Source: Astropecten irregularis (taxonomy: Eukaryota > Echinodermata > Asteroidea > Paxillosida > Astropectinidae). From it: 64,000 nt of DNA. The translations under genes and the position numbers were made by a program. Where the stretch lies: positions 7,502,001 to 7,566,000 of the forward strand of contig OZ020254.1 in the NCBI GenBank assembly GCA_963971285.1, written 5' to 3'. Positions within the stretch are counted from its first letter, which is position 1. The number at the start of each line of letters is the position of its first letter. The notes under the pieces were generated by a model. That model searched no databases. It was not told the DNA's origin and was given only the letters and a program-made list of their open reading frames with translations. Below are positions 1 through 13,400 of the stretch, one piece after another.

Positions 1-1850
1 CCATTGACAGTTTGCAAATGATGAGCCTTAACACAGTATCATTCCCTCGGCTTACAAATGACGATCTCATCAAACATCAGTGTGCATTAACTGCATATCC
101 TTTCTTTGCGATAAGTCCGCTCTTTGCTTTTGCCTGGAGTGCATGTTCTACATGTTTAAAATCAGCAACTTTGGTCCAACATAATAGGCCTATGCAGCGG
201 TCAAGTTTACTTTAGGAATATTAAAACATGATTTTGATCAAAAGCATTATCATGGTGCTGCAGAAGTACTGTTCCAAGGGCTTGACTCTCATTTTCCTCT
301 CAGTGTTTTTTTTTTTCAAACAATAGTTAAAAAACAATTAAAATTCTATTGCGAGGTGAATTCATTTGAATTGATAGCATCGGATTACCACATTATCCAT
401 GAAAAACCAGGGGGACACAATATTACATGGAGGGGACAGCTTGAACTCAGGAGTGACAGAATTATGAGGCAGGGGGACATTTTTACCTGGTTAATAATGT
501 CCCCGTGCACATTAATGTCTCAATTTAGCATTTGGCCGCGATGACGTTTAATGTTAATAAACCATTTCATTTCAAATCAAATCAAATCAAATGGTTTTGA
601 CCCGGAGCTAGGTTAGTCTGAAATAGCTGCCAAAAGAGTTACCTTGAAACAGTGTAGAGTTGTTGTGACTCTTGCGTTTATTTACCATGTACAAAGGTTA
701 GTCTGGCAAATTGTACGATATTATAATTATTTGAACGAAAGGTTTGTAGTGAAAAGTATAGGGTTTGCAAGCTTCAAAGTTATAGTAAATAGTTTCCTGC
801 GCTATGACTTGCAAAAGAAATCCCAAATAAATCATGATAATTATTCGGAAATGTTTGGTTTACTATTTTTACTACATTTGAGTAAAATACATGCAAAATG
901 GAAATCTATCCGTATTTTGTTTGTTACATATATTTTTTTCTTGTCGAAAAATAATAATTGTTACAAGACATTGACAAAAAGCGGGTACCTTAAAGTGTAA
1001 TAGTCCATCTATGGACGTTAAGGTTTGCGGGTAGTGGTAGCTGGAACAAACCAGTTCTTTGTGGGTTGAGAAACTAGTTGACTGAATCAAGACATCCAGA
1101 TCACCATGATAACTGCATGTACTTTACTGTGTGTTGCTGGATTTGAGCAATAATAATGTTCGGAGCAATAATAATCTAAGGAAGGTCATAGCCAAGGGTA
1201 TGCTTCATTCATAATCGGCGCGCGAGTGCCATTCTTTACTTATCCAGTTAACTATATATCTGGTCGTAAAAAGTCGACCTTTTCTAGTGGCAAACTGAGT
1301 CGTATTCTCATGAATTATCTCAACAAGATGAAATTTACTAAAAACGAGAAGTAGGCCTACCCTAATAATTTCTATGGCGAAGTCGACGTACGAGGAGAAT
1401 CTAACAAGTCGTCTCATCCTGATAATTAATCACAGTCTTTTAAGTAAGTCGACTTGGCAAGATAAAATATCAGGGCAAGTTCAAAGTCGTCTTGGCGCGC
1501 TAATCATTAATTTCGAACATGGACATAATTAAGTCGACTTGGCGAGATAGACACTAGGTCTATGTGGTTATCTGGACAAGTGGAATGACAATTGCAGAGT
1601 GCCACATATAGCTTACAGTCTGCTGATAACAAGCCGCCCAAACTTGGCTAGCTGATATACCTCACCCCAACCAATACAAAATAATACAAAATATCGGAGT
1701 CAACAAAAGCAGGTGCTGCGCCTTGACCACAGTTCACAGTCCAGTAACCGGGTTATCTGCATCTACGGGCCACGGAGTGTCACGGTCAAAGATAATATTC
1801 CCACTATAAATAAATTATTTTCTCGTGCTGAGTGTCGATGTCAAAGCCGT
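1..1850. other. Upstream noncoding DNA without a supported gene
   Basis: No open frame here has a domain I recognise or splice signals that connect to a neighbour. A short CAAAT-type simple repeat lies at 563-593. Around 1440-1560 a short motif resembling AAGTCGACTTGGC recurs two or three times in degenerate form. The rest is AT-rich unique-looking sequence. Confidence 0.6.
563..593. repeat. Short (CAAAT)n simple repeat
   Basis: Pentanucleotide units CAAAT/CAAAT occur in tandem next to a near-mirror ATTTCATTT stretch. This is low-complexity sequence with no evident function. Confidence 0.6.
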
Positions 1851-2122
1851 TGATATAAAGAGCGCCATCTCTTGGCAGCATTGAGAAAGTCATTATTATA
1901 ATATTGGCGTATGACGTTATCATCTTGTTTCCGCCAGCATTATCATACGAGAGAGAAAAAATACGAGAGGTCGATGGCGCGGCGCTGCATCAGTGATGAT
2001 GCATGCAACTAAGCATTAGGGTGTGCGGTGAGTGCGCTGTGTGTGGGAGGATGGTAAAGCTGGCACACACTGTACTGGCGAATAATGAATGACTAAGTAA
2101 TGCACAGTGAACGGCATTCATC
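1850..2122 (+). promoter_or_regulatory. Probable promoter and 5' UTR of the TRIM-NHL gene
   Basis: This stretch immediately precedes the ATG of the intronless TRIM-NHL gene and is locally richer in G+C than the flanking DNA. It contains a GATGGCGCGGCG-like segment near 1972 and a TG-rich stretch near 2020-2050. No TATA box at a convincing distance was found. Promoter status is inferred from position only. Confidence 0.35.
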
Positions 2123-4231
2123 ATGGCAGCATCTCTCTCCCAACTCTCCGTTCTCAGCCAAATAAGCGAGGAATTCCTCCTCTGTCAGGTGTGTTTCGAG
2201 AGATTTAACAAGCCCAAAATCCTACCGTGTCTTCACAGCTTCTGTGAGGGGTGTCTTCAGCGATATGCCCCGGCCGGGAGCCGCACGATACGCTGCCCGA
2301 TGTGCAAGCAGGAGACGGAACTCCCTGAAAATGGCGTGAGCGGACTGAAGGATAATTTCTTCATCCTCAACCTGTCTGACGTGTTTACGGAGATTGTACC
2401 GGCAAAGAAGGGCGCCCGGCCACCGCCACGCAAAGCAATCTGCACCATATGTGTCGGCGTAGACCCAGCGGAGGCCAGTTTCCGATGTCTGGAATGTGTA
2501 GATTTCTTATGCGACGTCTGTGCTCCGTCACACGACCATCGCTTGGCAAGATTCAGCAGGCAGCATCATGTCATATCCGTGCCAGCCTCGGAAAATAAAA
2601 AATTACTGAGGAGGGACATCCTCTGCGAGAAGCACAACTCTGAGACGGTGAGATTCTTCTGCGAGTCCTGCAGCCGACCCATATGCCGAGACTGTGTCCT
2701 GGTGGAGCACAAGGATCACGCTCATACATTCCTGAAGGACGAGGTGTCGAAGCACCGAAACACGATAGACACCCTTCTCCACGGCGTGAGGGATAAGATT
2801 GCTGCTTTTGAAGAAGCCATGAAAAATGTTGATGAGGCCGAGGCCAATCTCGAGGCCAACCGTGGACAGGCTGAGTACATCATTGATAAAACAATGCAGG
2901 ACTACATTGCCCAACTCAGGGTACAACAGCAGCACCTCACACAACAGTTGAGTCGAGCTTGTGAAGGTCGCAAGAAGCAGCTGAACGCCCACAGAAAGAG
3001 TCTCCAGTCTGGACTTGAGAATCTCCTCAGCGGTTTCGACTTCACTGAGAAGGCTTTGGGACACGGGTCAGAGATAGACATCTTGTCGATCAAGGACGAA
3101 GTCATCGACAGACTTCAAGGTCTGTCGAACATTTCACCGCAGCAAGATCTGACCCTGGATCAACTCAGCCAGTTGTACTTTGTCGCCAGTGAGAATGCGA
3201 CCGATCTCTCGTTACCTCTTCTTGGGGAGATCCGTTGTGGAGACAGGAGCTTCGTTGACATGTCCGAACTGGGAGATTCAAGGTCCATATGCTCGATCGA
3301 ATCCTCTGAGCTGGGCGACAGCTCCCTGTCCGAATCCATTCCCAAATCACCCCGCAGGTTCGTGGAGCCCAAACCTGTGGCTGCAAGTAAACCCCAACTT
3401 CTCTTCCACTTGAAGGATGAGACCGACGAAGCAGGTGAGTTTGACTGGCCGAGCGGGGTGGCATCGAGCGTAGACGGGGAGTACGTGGCCGTCGTAGACA
3501 GGGATAACGACCGGGTTCAGGTGTACAACCGAAAGGGGAAGTTTGAATGTAAGTTTGGAAACCGTGGCCGTCAGCCGTGCAAGTTTGAGCTGCCCCTGGA
3601 CGCTGCCATCACCACCGACAACGACCCTTGTATCTACGTCACGGACGAGTACAACCATCGGGTCCAGAAGCTGACGCTGTACGGGAAATACATCTCGCAC
3701 TTTGGAGACAACGGGATCTTCAAGCAGCCCTACGGAGTGGCCATCACCGACAAGGGCCACGTGGTGGTAACTGATATTGGCAAGCATCGTGTGACCATCC
3801 ACGACCCCAATGGCAAGCTCCTGAGTCACTTCGGGTCCAGGGGAGACGGCGATCAGCAGTTCAACGAGCCTCGCTACGTGGCCGTCCACAACGACAAGAT
3901 AGTGGTGTCGGATCATTGCAACCATTGCATCAAGATCTTCAACACTCAGGGCACCCATCTACACACCTTCGGGTCCTGTGGCTCGGGCAACGGGCAGTTT
4001 ATCGGCCCCACCGGGGTCTGTGTCGATCGAGACGGCAACATCGTAGTGGCCGACTGCGCTGACCGCGTCCAGCTCTTCAACCCGGAAGGCGTGTTCCTCC
4101 GACACCTGCTGAACGAAGGAGATGGTCTGAGTGGTCCACTCGGCATGGTCATTACGGCCACGGGAGAATTGGTCATCACTAATCTAGGTACACACTGTGT
4201 CAATGTTTTCAAGTACAATGGCTGGGTATGA
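2123..4231 (+). CDS. TRIM-NHL family RING E3 ubiquitin ligase (TRIM2/3/brat-like), intronless
   Basis: A single 702-residue frame with the tripartite motif plus NHL order. The RING finger (about residues 21-61) shows C21, C24, C36, H38, C41, C44, C58 and C61. B-box 1 follows at about 107-150 (CTIC ... CLEC ... CDVC) and B-box 2 at about 168-205 (CEKH ... CESC ... CRDC ... H). A coiled coil covers about 210-320. A Ser/Glu-rich linker (about 375-415) leads into six NHL repeats (about 425-700) forming a predicted beta propeller, with recurrent V-x-D-x-x-N-H-R-V-Q motifs. I see no filamin domain between the coiled coil and the propeller, unlike TRIM2/3/71. Family members ubiquitinate substrates and several bind RNA through the propeller. 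The first ATG (TCATCATGG context) is chosen because it gives a normal spacing to the RING. The lack of introns fits a retrogene or a lineage-expanded TRIM. The exact orthologue is not assigned. Confidence 0.93.
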   Translation: MAASLSQLSVLSQISEEFLLCQVCFERFNKPKILPCLHSFCEGCLQRYAPAGSRTIRCPMCKQETELPENGVSGLKDNFFILNLSDVFTEIVPAKKGARPPPRKAICTICVGVDPAEASFRCLECVDFLCDVCAPSHDHRLARFSRQHHVISVPASENKKLLRRDILCEKHNSETVRFFCESCSRPICRDCVLVEHKDHAHTFLKDEVSKHRNTIDTLLHGVRDKIAAFEEAMKNVDEAEANLEANRGQAEYIIDKTMQDYIAQLRVQQQHLTQQLSRACEGRKKQLNAHRKSLQSGLENLLSGFDFTEKALGHGSEIDILSIKDEVIDRLQGLSNISPQQDLTLDQLSQLYFVASENATDLSLPLLGEIRCGDRSFVDMSELGDSRSICSIESSELGDSSLSESIPKSPRRFVEPKPVAASKPQLLFHLKDETDEAGEFDWPSGVASSVDGEYVAVVDRDNDRVQVYNRKGKFECKFGNRGRQPCKFELPLDAAITTDNDPCIYVTDEYNHRVQKLTLYGKYISHFGDNGIFKQPYGVAITDKGHVVVTDIGKHRVTIHDPNGKLLSHFGSRGDGDQQFNEPRYVAVHNDKIVVSDHCNHCIKIFNTQGTHLHTFGSCGSGNGQFIGPTGVCVDRDGNIVVADCADRVQLFNPEGVFLRHLLNEGDGLSGPLGMVITATGELVITNLGTHCVNVFKYNGWV

Positions 4232-5000
4232 TGATACAGAACAAACTGTTTCAGATCACTGGAAACTTGAATTGAAACTTGAATGGGAAACTACAAAATA
4301 TCAAAATTTGAATGAATTTTGGATTTTCAACTATTTCTGTCTTGATTCTGGTCCTAAAAACCAACCAACCCAAGATTCTAATAGTAAAGAAAAAAAATCA
4401 TCATCAGATACCATCTTCAGAAATAGATTTATAAAAACTGGACTGTACATGTATATATATGGCTCCACTCAAGAAAAGTTCAAGTCGAGTTTCACTTTTT
4501 ATCTGTACAGAGGCATGTATAAATTTCCAGATAATTCGAGACAAAAATGTCGGGTGTAAATATGAACGGCTTTTCAAAAGTATTCCGTATCATAAACGAA
4601 ACAAAAAATCAATGTCTTGCCACGCACAGTGTCTGCAGTAGACCCTTTCAATTTAATGTGAAAACACGAGAAAAATGAATGTACACTTTTATTGTAAGGT
4701 TATTATGTGTATATTAATTTTATGTACATGTAGAGCAATATAATCTAACATATTGTTCAAGAAAAATAATGTTAACAAAGAGTGTAAAAAAACAATTGCA
4801 AGCATTTTTTGTGCAAAAGAAATATCTATATTGCGTTTAGACAGCTGTGATTCAGATAAGAGAAGTTATTGCCATTAAATCTTAATTTTATGTTTTCTTA
4901 ATATTAAGATTAACACTATTAATTAAAACTTTAGTTCAATAACGATTAACGACCTATAGTTAAAAACAGATCTTCACGTTTAGTTACTCTTACCTGCTAT
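4232..5000 (+). other. Probable 3' UTR of the TRIM-NHL gene
   Basis: AU-rich sequence follows the TGA at 4229-4231. No canonical AATAAA was pinned down, though ATTAAA-like variants occur near 4876. The UTR end is therefore not resolved. Short frames here show no domain and read like chance. Confidence 0.35.
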
Positions 5001-5852
5001 AAGTGTCAGGTGATTCAGTATTTCAATTGTGTGTTCTACATTTCAGATTATCAAAAGAAACAAGTAATGCAAGTCATTATATGAATAGAAATTATTCCCA
5101 TTCTTTCAATTTTTCCCCTGTGGTCTTTCTACATTTAAATTTCGGATTGTGTTTCTTCAATGTCAAAGAGATGCTTAGACAATCCTTATTGTGCCCATCA
5201 GTGGGTACGGATTTTGTGTAGAAGATATAACGGTTTATACCAACCCTATTTATTCTGCGTAATGACATTGTGTATCGCATGTAACTTGTTCGCACCTGAC
5301 TATTTATGTAAGCAGAAAAAACGGCTTAGCAAATTGTCTTACTAATTAGCTATACCATCAGACAGAGGACTGTGTTTCATGCATGTACATGTATAATGTG
5401 GAAGTATTATTGAATGTGGTCCATCATATAAACAAAAAAATGTTAAACTACATTATGGCTCATTAAGACTTAATGTTTATTATAAATGTCAGTTAGAGGA
5501 TGTCCTAAAAGATATGTGACAGTTATTATAGCTTTCATGTAAACATTTAAAACGTGTATACCCATAGCTAAAGAAATGTTTAAACAAAACAAAAAACAAG
5601 GTTGGAGTGAAATTATGAAAATATTTCCCAGAAAATAACATTCAAGCAAGTTATAAATCGCACCTTTGAAAAGGCTTCACTTTGAAAACTGTATTGACAC
5701 TTTATATTACACTCCTTTCTCGAATTTTTCTCTTTCAAAATTCACGTCGCACGAAGAAAGATAAAATCGATCGACCAGACAATTTAAAACACTGTTTTAT
5801 TTAGGGCCTACTGTTAAATGATAATAATGTAGTACTTAATTACGTAAGTATT

Positions 5853-6230
5853 TAAAGGTAATATCATACTTCAAGTGGTTTTTGTCAAAGAAATACAGAT
5901 TCATGGGCAAAAATATCAAGAAAGATACAGTAAAAGTCATCTGTGAAATTCCCAGTTCCATACGTTGCCGATTTTTTGAGGAAACAGTAAATGAAAAAAA
6001 AAAACGACCACGGAATTTCTTTAATCTTTTTACCAATATTTTTGATATTTCAAAGATAGAAAATATTTCCGGTCGTTGCTTTGACTAATTTCTTTATAAA
6101 TACAGCATTTCAGGCGGAACATTTTTAACGGTATGTTTTTTCCAGCACCACATTTATACCCTGAAAGTTATCGGTAAATCTGTGAAAATTTTTGTTTTGG
6201 TTTCCCTACCAAAGTATGATAGTACCTTTA
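5853..6230. mobile_element. MITE family A, copy 1 (Tc1/mariner-like TA target)
   Basis: The ends read TAAAGGTAATATCATACTT and ACCAAAGTATGATAGTACCTTTA. These are inverted repeats bounded by TA on both sides. The interior matches the other copies (ATTCATGGGCAAAAATATCA and CATTTCAGGCGGAA segments). It encodes no transposase. Confidence 0.85.
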
Positions 6231-7224
6231 AATTATGCAGTTATTCTGTCGGTAAAAATCACTTGAACCTCAAAGTCAGTTAGGATTCCTAACACAATAA
6301 CAATGTCATGATTATTTTTTTATTTTTCCATTTTTGCAACCAAATTTAGCGATTGTATGTAAAGCAGCTATATCACACAGCATAGTCATAATTTATGCAT
6401 ATTCAGTTATGCATACGGGCCAACACCAGGGCCATTCCGAGGTCAATAATATTACCTATGTATGTATGTATGGTGAATAATTTATATGTGTGTTGTATAT
6501 CAAAAGACATAAGAAATAACAATAATATTAAAGCATATTTTATTTTTCATATATTAAAATCAAATGGGGGCTCTATTGAAAAATTGTAGTGAAATTCAAA
6601 ATGTTTAAAGAAATATTGTGAAAAGCATTTCTTAGAAATTATATTTATAGCAGATGCACAAATTGAGAGTGATATGTTTATGCTTGCGCTTTTATTGTTT
6701 ATATGAGGATTGGATTTTTATTTCTTAGAATTTTATGCAAAATAGTGTGTATTCTGAATGCAGCATTGAAGGGATACAACGTGTCAACACAGGGTATTGT
6801 AACGGAAAATGTTCTTGAATAGTTCATGATATTGGCTACAATGAAATGAGGAATAATTACGAGCTTGCTTTTGTCAATGTTTACTCCCAAATAATGATGT
6901 GTCTGTAATGAATGCCGATAAGATTTATGCCATTCATGGGAAATCATAAAAAATAAAATAGGATCACTTGTGTATTAAACATTTAAACAAATATCATTCG
7001 TGAACGGTCTGTAGACTGTAATCATGAAGAAATATTGAACATAATTGTCACCGTGTACTAAGCAGCAAGAAAAATTAAATGAACCGATTTTAATCTGAGA
7101 ATGTAATTAAATCAGTCTGCTCTATATAATTATGTCCACCCTCAAATTTATGAAATACGAGAACAAGTATTATGCGATGGGGTTTGCATTGATAATTTTG
7201 AAAATCTGGTTTGTTGTACTGTTG

Positions 7225-7330
7225 AGATCCTACTCCTGATGAGGACTAGAGCAGACTAGTCGAAACGTTGAGACCTATTGCGAGAAGTGCGAACGATATA
7301 GAAGTGCGAAAGTACGAACGATAATTACAT
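7225..7330. repeat. Dispersed repeat containing GATGAGGACTAGAGCAGACT
   Basis: This segment (GATGAGGACTAGAGCAGACT ... GTTGAGACC ... GTGCGAACGATA) recurs in inverted orientation at about 23150-23255. Two copies in one window identify it as an interspersed repeat of unknown class. Confidence 0.6.
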
Positions 7331-7606
7331 GGTGCAAACCGATCCACATAGAGATCCTACTCATGAAGAATCTGGTATTTTTTTTAGAGAGAATGTCACT
7401 TTAAATTTGGATTTATTTAAGCTATTGCAGTTGGATTGAGTGTGCAGTATATATGCCCTTGAAGCCACGAATGAGTCATGTACATTACAATGTACCGGTA
7501 CGCGCATAAAATGTGAACCATTAATATATATGATCAATGGGTCCAGACAGGTTTCACAGTAAATTATTTGTTACGTTTTCATTCTTTGGAATTGGCATTT
7601 GCATAT

Positions 7607-7974
7607 TAAAGGTATAGTATCATACTTTGGTATGAAACCAAAACAGAAATGTTCACAGATTTACGTATAACTCACAGGTAATGGAGATGGTGGTGGTTGA
7701 AACATACCGTTATTTTTTTTTTCTGCCTGAAATGGTGTATTTATCCAGAAATTAGTAAAACAACGACCGAAAATCTTTTTGATCTTTTTAAAGATCAAAA
7801 ATAAAAGAGAAAAGTCTTAAGAAATACTGCGGCTGTTTTTCACCTTTTTTCTCAAAAAATGGGCACCGTGTGGGGCTGAAATTTTCACAGATGACTGTTA
7901 CTGTATCTGTCTTGATATTTTTGCCCATGAATCTTAATTTCTTTGACAAAAACCAAAGTACGATACTACCTTTA
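7607..7974. mobile_element. MITE family A, copy 2 (inverted)
   Basis: Bounded by TAAAGGTATAGTATCATACT and AGTACGATACTACCTTTA. The interior is the reverse complement of copy 1, including a central GATCTTTTTAAAGATC palindrome. It has no coding capacity. Confidence 0.87.
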
Positions 7975-10194
7975 CGTTTGCTGGTTGAGTTTCCACATGA
8001 CAAATAATGCAATATAGTCTGGCGGTTATTTTGTGTGGGCCACATAATGCGACCAGCCCAAACACGTGGGGAAAGGTGACAAATCTTTACAAAATAAGGA
8101 TTCAACCACTGACGTGAGCTGGGTAGGAGCTTAAAGTAAACGCGTCGGTAAAATACTGCACTTTTCGGGATCTCTTCACAGTCTTTACGCCGAACTCGGG
8201 AACTCGCCGAAAGGTAACACAAAGGTCACTTGAATGCGATTTATTGGGTCCAATACATAGAAACAAAAACACCTGTGAAAAATTCCGGCTGATTCATCAA
8301 AACAATATCGTGAACAAAATTGAATACTCATTATGCTTGAACAATGATAATTTGTGTATACATGGATACGTAATTATGAAGTCTAATTGAGATTTCGGGC
8401 CGCGAGGTGTTAAATAATTCTGGTCACTTAATCACTGTTTAATTAAAAAGATACCATCATTCACTTTTATCATTGACAATTTTGTGAAAAGGTTTTAAGT
8501 CCTAGGCCTAATGAAAATCTTTTAAGTCGTCTAAATTGGTCTAGGTTCATTGACAGTCTAATGAAGTGCCACGTTATTGTATTTCCTTAATTTCGTGTAA
8601 TGTACGTGAGTCAGAATATCGCTGAAATGTTTCTTGTCCGACAAAGAATCCCCACGGATTCCGGGATTTGTCGTGGGAGGAATTTGTCTCGATACTCCCC
8701 CCCATGTCGGCCTCGATATACGCTGAATATCACGAGCCCCGTACACCGACATTAATATTAATGATCGGTTACAAACAAGCAGACATCGCACTCGAACGTA
8801 TAGCACTGTTGACGGTCATCAGAATGCATAAAGGTATAGGCTACAATTACCCGCTCGTAAATGCGTGTACATGTACATTGTACATTATGATGCAGGCCAT
8901 CTACGTACTAGATGTGTCGTCATGGCAACAGTCTACGGAGTCCTTGCTTACTGCTTGCGTCAGCTACTAACCGTTGAAATGTTTTTCCCTATACCTAACG
9001 CCCCAGATACCTGTCAGACACCGGCTTTTAGATTGGCGACTACAAAACTACACACTTGCCATTAAAATGTGATTCTTGAAACATGTTTGCTCATACAGCC
9101 AATCAACGGAAACTGGTTTATAAGTAGGCCTATTGTGTAATTTGCTAGAAGGAATTATCCTAGGTAGGCCTACATCATAAAGCTAATAATTTATGTAGGG
9201 CCGATGGGGAATACAGGGGCTCATTACCCCCGGTCTCGCGTGGTAAAATGACGTTTTCTTGATCCCAGTCCGCAGTTTTCCTAACAGCGTCCGTCATCGC
9301 GGTAATAACAAATCTTCGTTGTCATGTAAAAACAAGAATTTTACCACAGACAAAAAGACTTGAGTAAATTTCCAAATTGTTTGACAGTCAGTCAGTGGCC
9401 AACACGAAGTGTACTTTGTAGAGCGTAACAAAGGGCTCAATATCATAATATTTGAACATTATTTGAGGCTTGTTGGCAGTATTCTGTGTCATATTTCATG
9501 AGAAAAAAAATGAGCACACACTGAAGTCATATCTGACAAAGTCTGCCCTGTTCGACGCCATGTTAAACAGACCGTGGACGGATGCAGTGTATTGATTTTC
9601 GGTTAAGTGGGAAGAAATTTGGGAGGTGTTTTGATGGAGATGGAGCAGGTATATTATGCCGCTGGGATCTTTGACTGTCTATATTAGATTTAGGTGGACA
9701 AGTCTTTCACATTATTTGCAGGCTCTGGGCTGGATTTTACCATGCACCGTAAGATTGATCTCAAGATGAGTTGTGATGATCACAATAGTGATTTACATTA
9801 ATTGTGACATCACATACACTGATTAACAGTTTTGAAGATTGATTCGTGATTTAAGGTTGAACTTCATGAAATCGACCCAGCTGAATCCAATTAGTATACA
9901 TGTCTAATTCTGTCATCATTGTATAGGACTAATTAGCTGATTTAGCTCATACAAAAAATTAATTGAATGTCTCATGCATAATTATGAATTAGGTATAAGT
10001 ATTACAATCAATAATAATTCATATTCGTTAATACCTGATTTGAAGTTTTATCATTTGAAAAGAAACTCAAAAGATCGCGTCAAAAAGTGTTATAAATCGG
10101 AAAATGGCCACTCGCGGTTGACTTTGTGGGCGTGGACCTACACTTCGTAGATTTGGGGTGGATAAATGATCACTTATTGGAGGCATGATGAGGA

Positions 10195-10410
10195 CAGTAT
10201 GACTGTGCTTGCCTCTTGTAGCAACTCACTTTATATATTGCTTCTCTCCACCCAGAGTGCATGATGAGGTAACATTATGAGGATGGAATTTGCCAGTGAG
10301 GTTTCATAAAAGCCACTGTAAGTTAGGCAGCCAGAGTAGGCCTAGTGTTGGCTATATACTCTCAATCGAGGGAGTTGAGGTATCGATTTGGTCCAATGAC
10401 CAGGGATGAA
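10195..10410 (+). repeat. Degenerate SINE tail, related to the element at 20118
   Basis: The order of segments (CTTGCCTCTTGTAGCAA, ATATTGCTTCTCTCCACCCA, GGGAGTTGAGGT, TCCAATGACCAGGGAT) matches the better-preserved SINE at about 20118-20440. The tRNA-like head is not recognisable here. Confidence 0.5.
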
Positions 10411-13400
10411 GTATACTGCGCGCGAGCATCTCATCAATACAATCATGGAATACACTATATCCAGTCACATGATTGCATCAGACTACATAAAGATGCGGTA
10501 ATTAATAAGGCCAACTACACGATTGTAATTATCATCCAATGTAAATAGCGCTTTGTGCCCGTGTGCCGACTGAACCTCTCGTATCATCTTGTGCAGTAGC
10601 TATTATTGATGCCGGCTTGTGACAGGAAACGCACTCGGATTAAACCTTAATTGCACTTCCTCCAGTATGATGACTTGAATTCACGTTGTTTGGCTCTGTC
10701 AAAGACAAATGGGGACAAATCTTAATTACTGGGAGGGACAACAACGAAAAAATGTGTCATTTAGTATATAATCATTATTTCCGTGATGACATTTTTAATC
10801 ATTCATAAACTTCAAAGTGGAACGGATATAGAAAGTTTGCAATTATGCATTGTTTTTGAAGCAGTGTCATCCCAGAGAAATTCCAGTGTGCAAATATTAA
10901 ATAGACGGAATACCTCAAAATACATCTCCGCGAAAGAAATAATTTCATCAGTGTGCAGTAATTGTATAGGCCTATCTAAAGATCTCAAGATAAAAATGAC
11001 AAGATTTAGTTCTGTTTTAAATAAAATAAGTTGAATCCTTTTCATATATCCTTTAATTTAGGAACACCATGCAGTTATTTTGCTGTGTTATAACCGCTCA
11101 TATAGGGTACCATATGTTGATAACTACTATGGCCTTCTTATAATATGGAATTGAAACCTTTCTCTGAAATAGCGGTCAAGTTCCGGATATAGAGGTAATT
11201 ATTTACAATGCAGAATTGCACTTATTTTTCTCCTGATCAGTGGGGAAATGCCAGCTCTACCCGTCACTAAGACGTTTATCCACCCCCTCAGAGAGCCCGT
11301 GTCCAATTTCAGTCTCTTTTGCTGTCAATATGTTTGGTTCTCGCCTCTGCACTTATTAATATTCACCGAGTTTCTCGGTCAGCGTGTATTATCAGCTAAG
11401 TCGTCCTTTAGTATTGCTGTCTTTAGTGTAAACTCAATGCTCTTACGATATTGGCTTAGAACTGCTGGAATCCATATACATTTATAGTCGCTTATTACTA
11501 TTATAGAATAGGCCAAGTCGCCCGTGGGTCTGGCCCTCAACGGCCGGGGGAATCATTATTAATGCAATTGGAAGTATCAACGAATTGTGTAATCGAATCA
11601 GTGAAATTGCGTAGAGGTATTTAACTCTCTGGGCAATTATTGTGAGGTGCATGGCGGCCGCGCCAGCGTACGTATAGCCACTACTTGGCGTTTTGGATAC
11701 TTGTAAAGATACCCACACGTTAGTGTTTACTTTTTACCGTGCGGCTGTCTCAGTCCCTGTCTTAATTTTCTACTCCAGAATCCTACTCCCGTTCTTGTGA
11801 AATACGAAGCCTATTTATGCTAATACTGACTAGAGATGTGTACGTCATGGTTTTACCTTGCGGGAGATGACAGGAGTCGAGTGGGCGGCGGGAAAAATAT
11901 GTTGATGTACTAACGCTCTTTGAAGAAAGTACGAGAAAAAACGAGAACTTGAAATTATTTTTATTGTGACGAAGGCGATTTATAGTGTCAGTGTATAAAA
12001 TTGAAATATTTCTGGCTTGAAAAACATGTATAGACAATCATTCTATGTTTTTCATCTTCGTTCAATGCCCGTGCAATAAGATGAAAATAGACTGCATTTT
12101 TTTTTTTTTTGCTTATACATGTAGAAATATATTAAAAATCCTGCATGCACTTAAATGCATAGTAACGGTGACAGAACAGGTGCAGACTGTTCATGGTTGT
12201 CATGGAATGAAAACAAATTCTGTGAAATTTTCTGCTCATTTTCAGTCATCGGAAACAGTGGGAAAACACACAACAACAAAAAACGTTCACGGTATTTTCA
12301 AATATATAAAGAGTTTCAGTTGATATATAGTATAGATCCTATAGACTTCCAAAGCAACGAACAAATTCCCAGTGGAAATGTGACGACCAATATTGTATGC
12401 TAAATAGGATTGGTTTCGCTTGTGAGTCATCGAAAAGAAATATAGAAGACGAAAAAGAGAAAAAAATATCTTCGGTTTAAAGTGGGATTTGAAACTATAC
12501 CGTTGTGGTGCCCTAAGGAGTGCAGACGATATTTTCTTCCGCTCCGTCTGACTGTGCCAATATCACCCCGATTTTTATTTAATCCAATTTCAACAATAAT
12601 TTGAACTGTCTGGGAATTATTGTTTTTAATCCCGAGTACGGTGGCCTTGAACAGAGCTATATGGCTTTTAAAGGCAAGTGGGAAGTGCCTTACAAGAGGC
12701 ACATGGCATGTTCCTGAGTGAATCTGAACTCGGTCTAACAAAATAAGAAGAGAAAAAGTACATTCAAAGTTTACGCGCACTTCTTATGACAATCTGTCAA
12801 AAATGTTAAATCACAGTATGGAAAGTCGTCCGGATTTAAAGGGAGAGTTGAACAAGATCATTTCCAAGCGAAATTTCAGCCACCGATAATTATTTATAAA
12901 TATTTGAAGACTAAACCAAATGCTGAAGGTGGCAATCACATCCATGGGCTGGGATGACTTAAAAGTTAATTTATTTGGATCCATTCCCGGGATTCCAAAA
13001 TGAGAATCCTTGCAAAATATTTAAGTAGTGAGCAGTATATCAAATCCCGTGTGAGTCTTCATATTGAGACGATGTCACAACCATAAATTAAAAGAATAAA
13101 TACTTGATATCAATAATTTTGTGAACCTGATAAATCAAAATGTATTTGTTGGTACTTGTCTTCATTTTGGTATACATAAAATAGTAGACCTACACCTTTA
13201 TAACCAGATGTCGTAATTGTCAATTTAGGCCAATTGTGTTGTCTACAAAGTACATTGATTGAGGGATGAGCAATTGCTTTGTTACACATCAGTCTCCCAA
13301 GAATTCAGACAAGTTGATGATAGTTGCATATTTGTGTCCGTTTGAATATGCTGATAAGTGGGTTACTTGATGTATTTATTATTCAGTAAACCCCTTATCT

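Noticed and set aside
5882-6088. Recurring short frames reading KYRFMGKNI
   Set aside because: They fall inside the family A MITE in every case and are broken differently in each copy.
8558-9065. Overlapping frames of 66-100 residues on both strands
   Set aside because: No domain, no splice-consistent extension and no repeat of the pattern; they look like chance frames.
12427-12780. 117-residue reverse-strand frame
   Set aside because: The composition is not protein-like, there is no recognisable motif and no connected exon.
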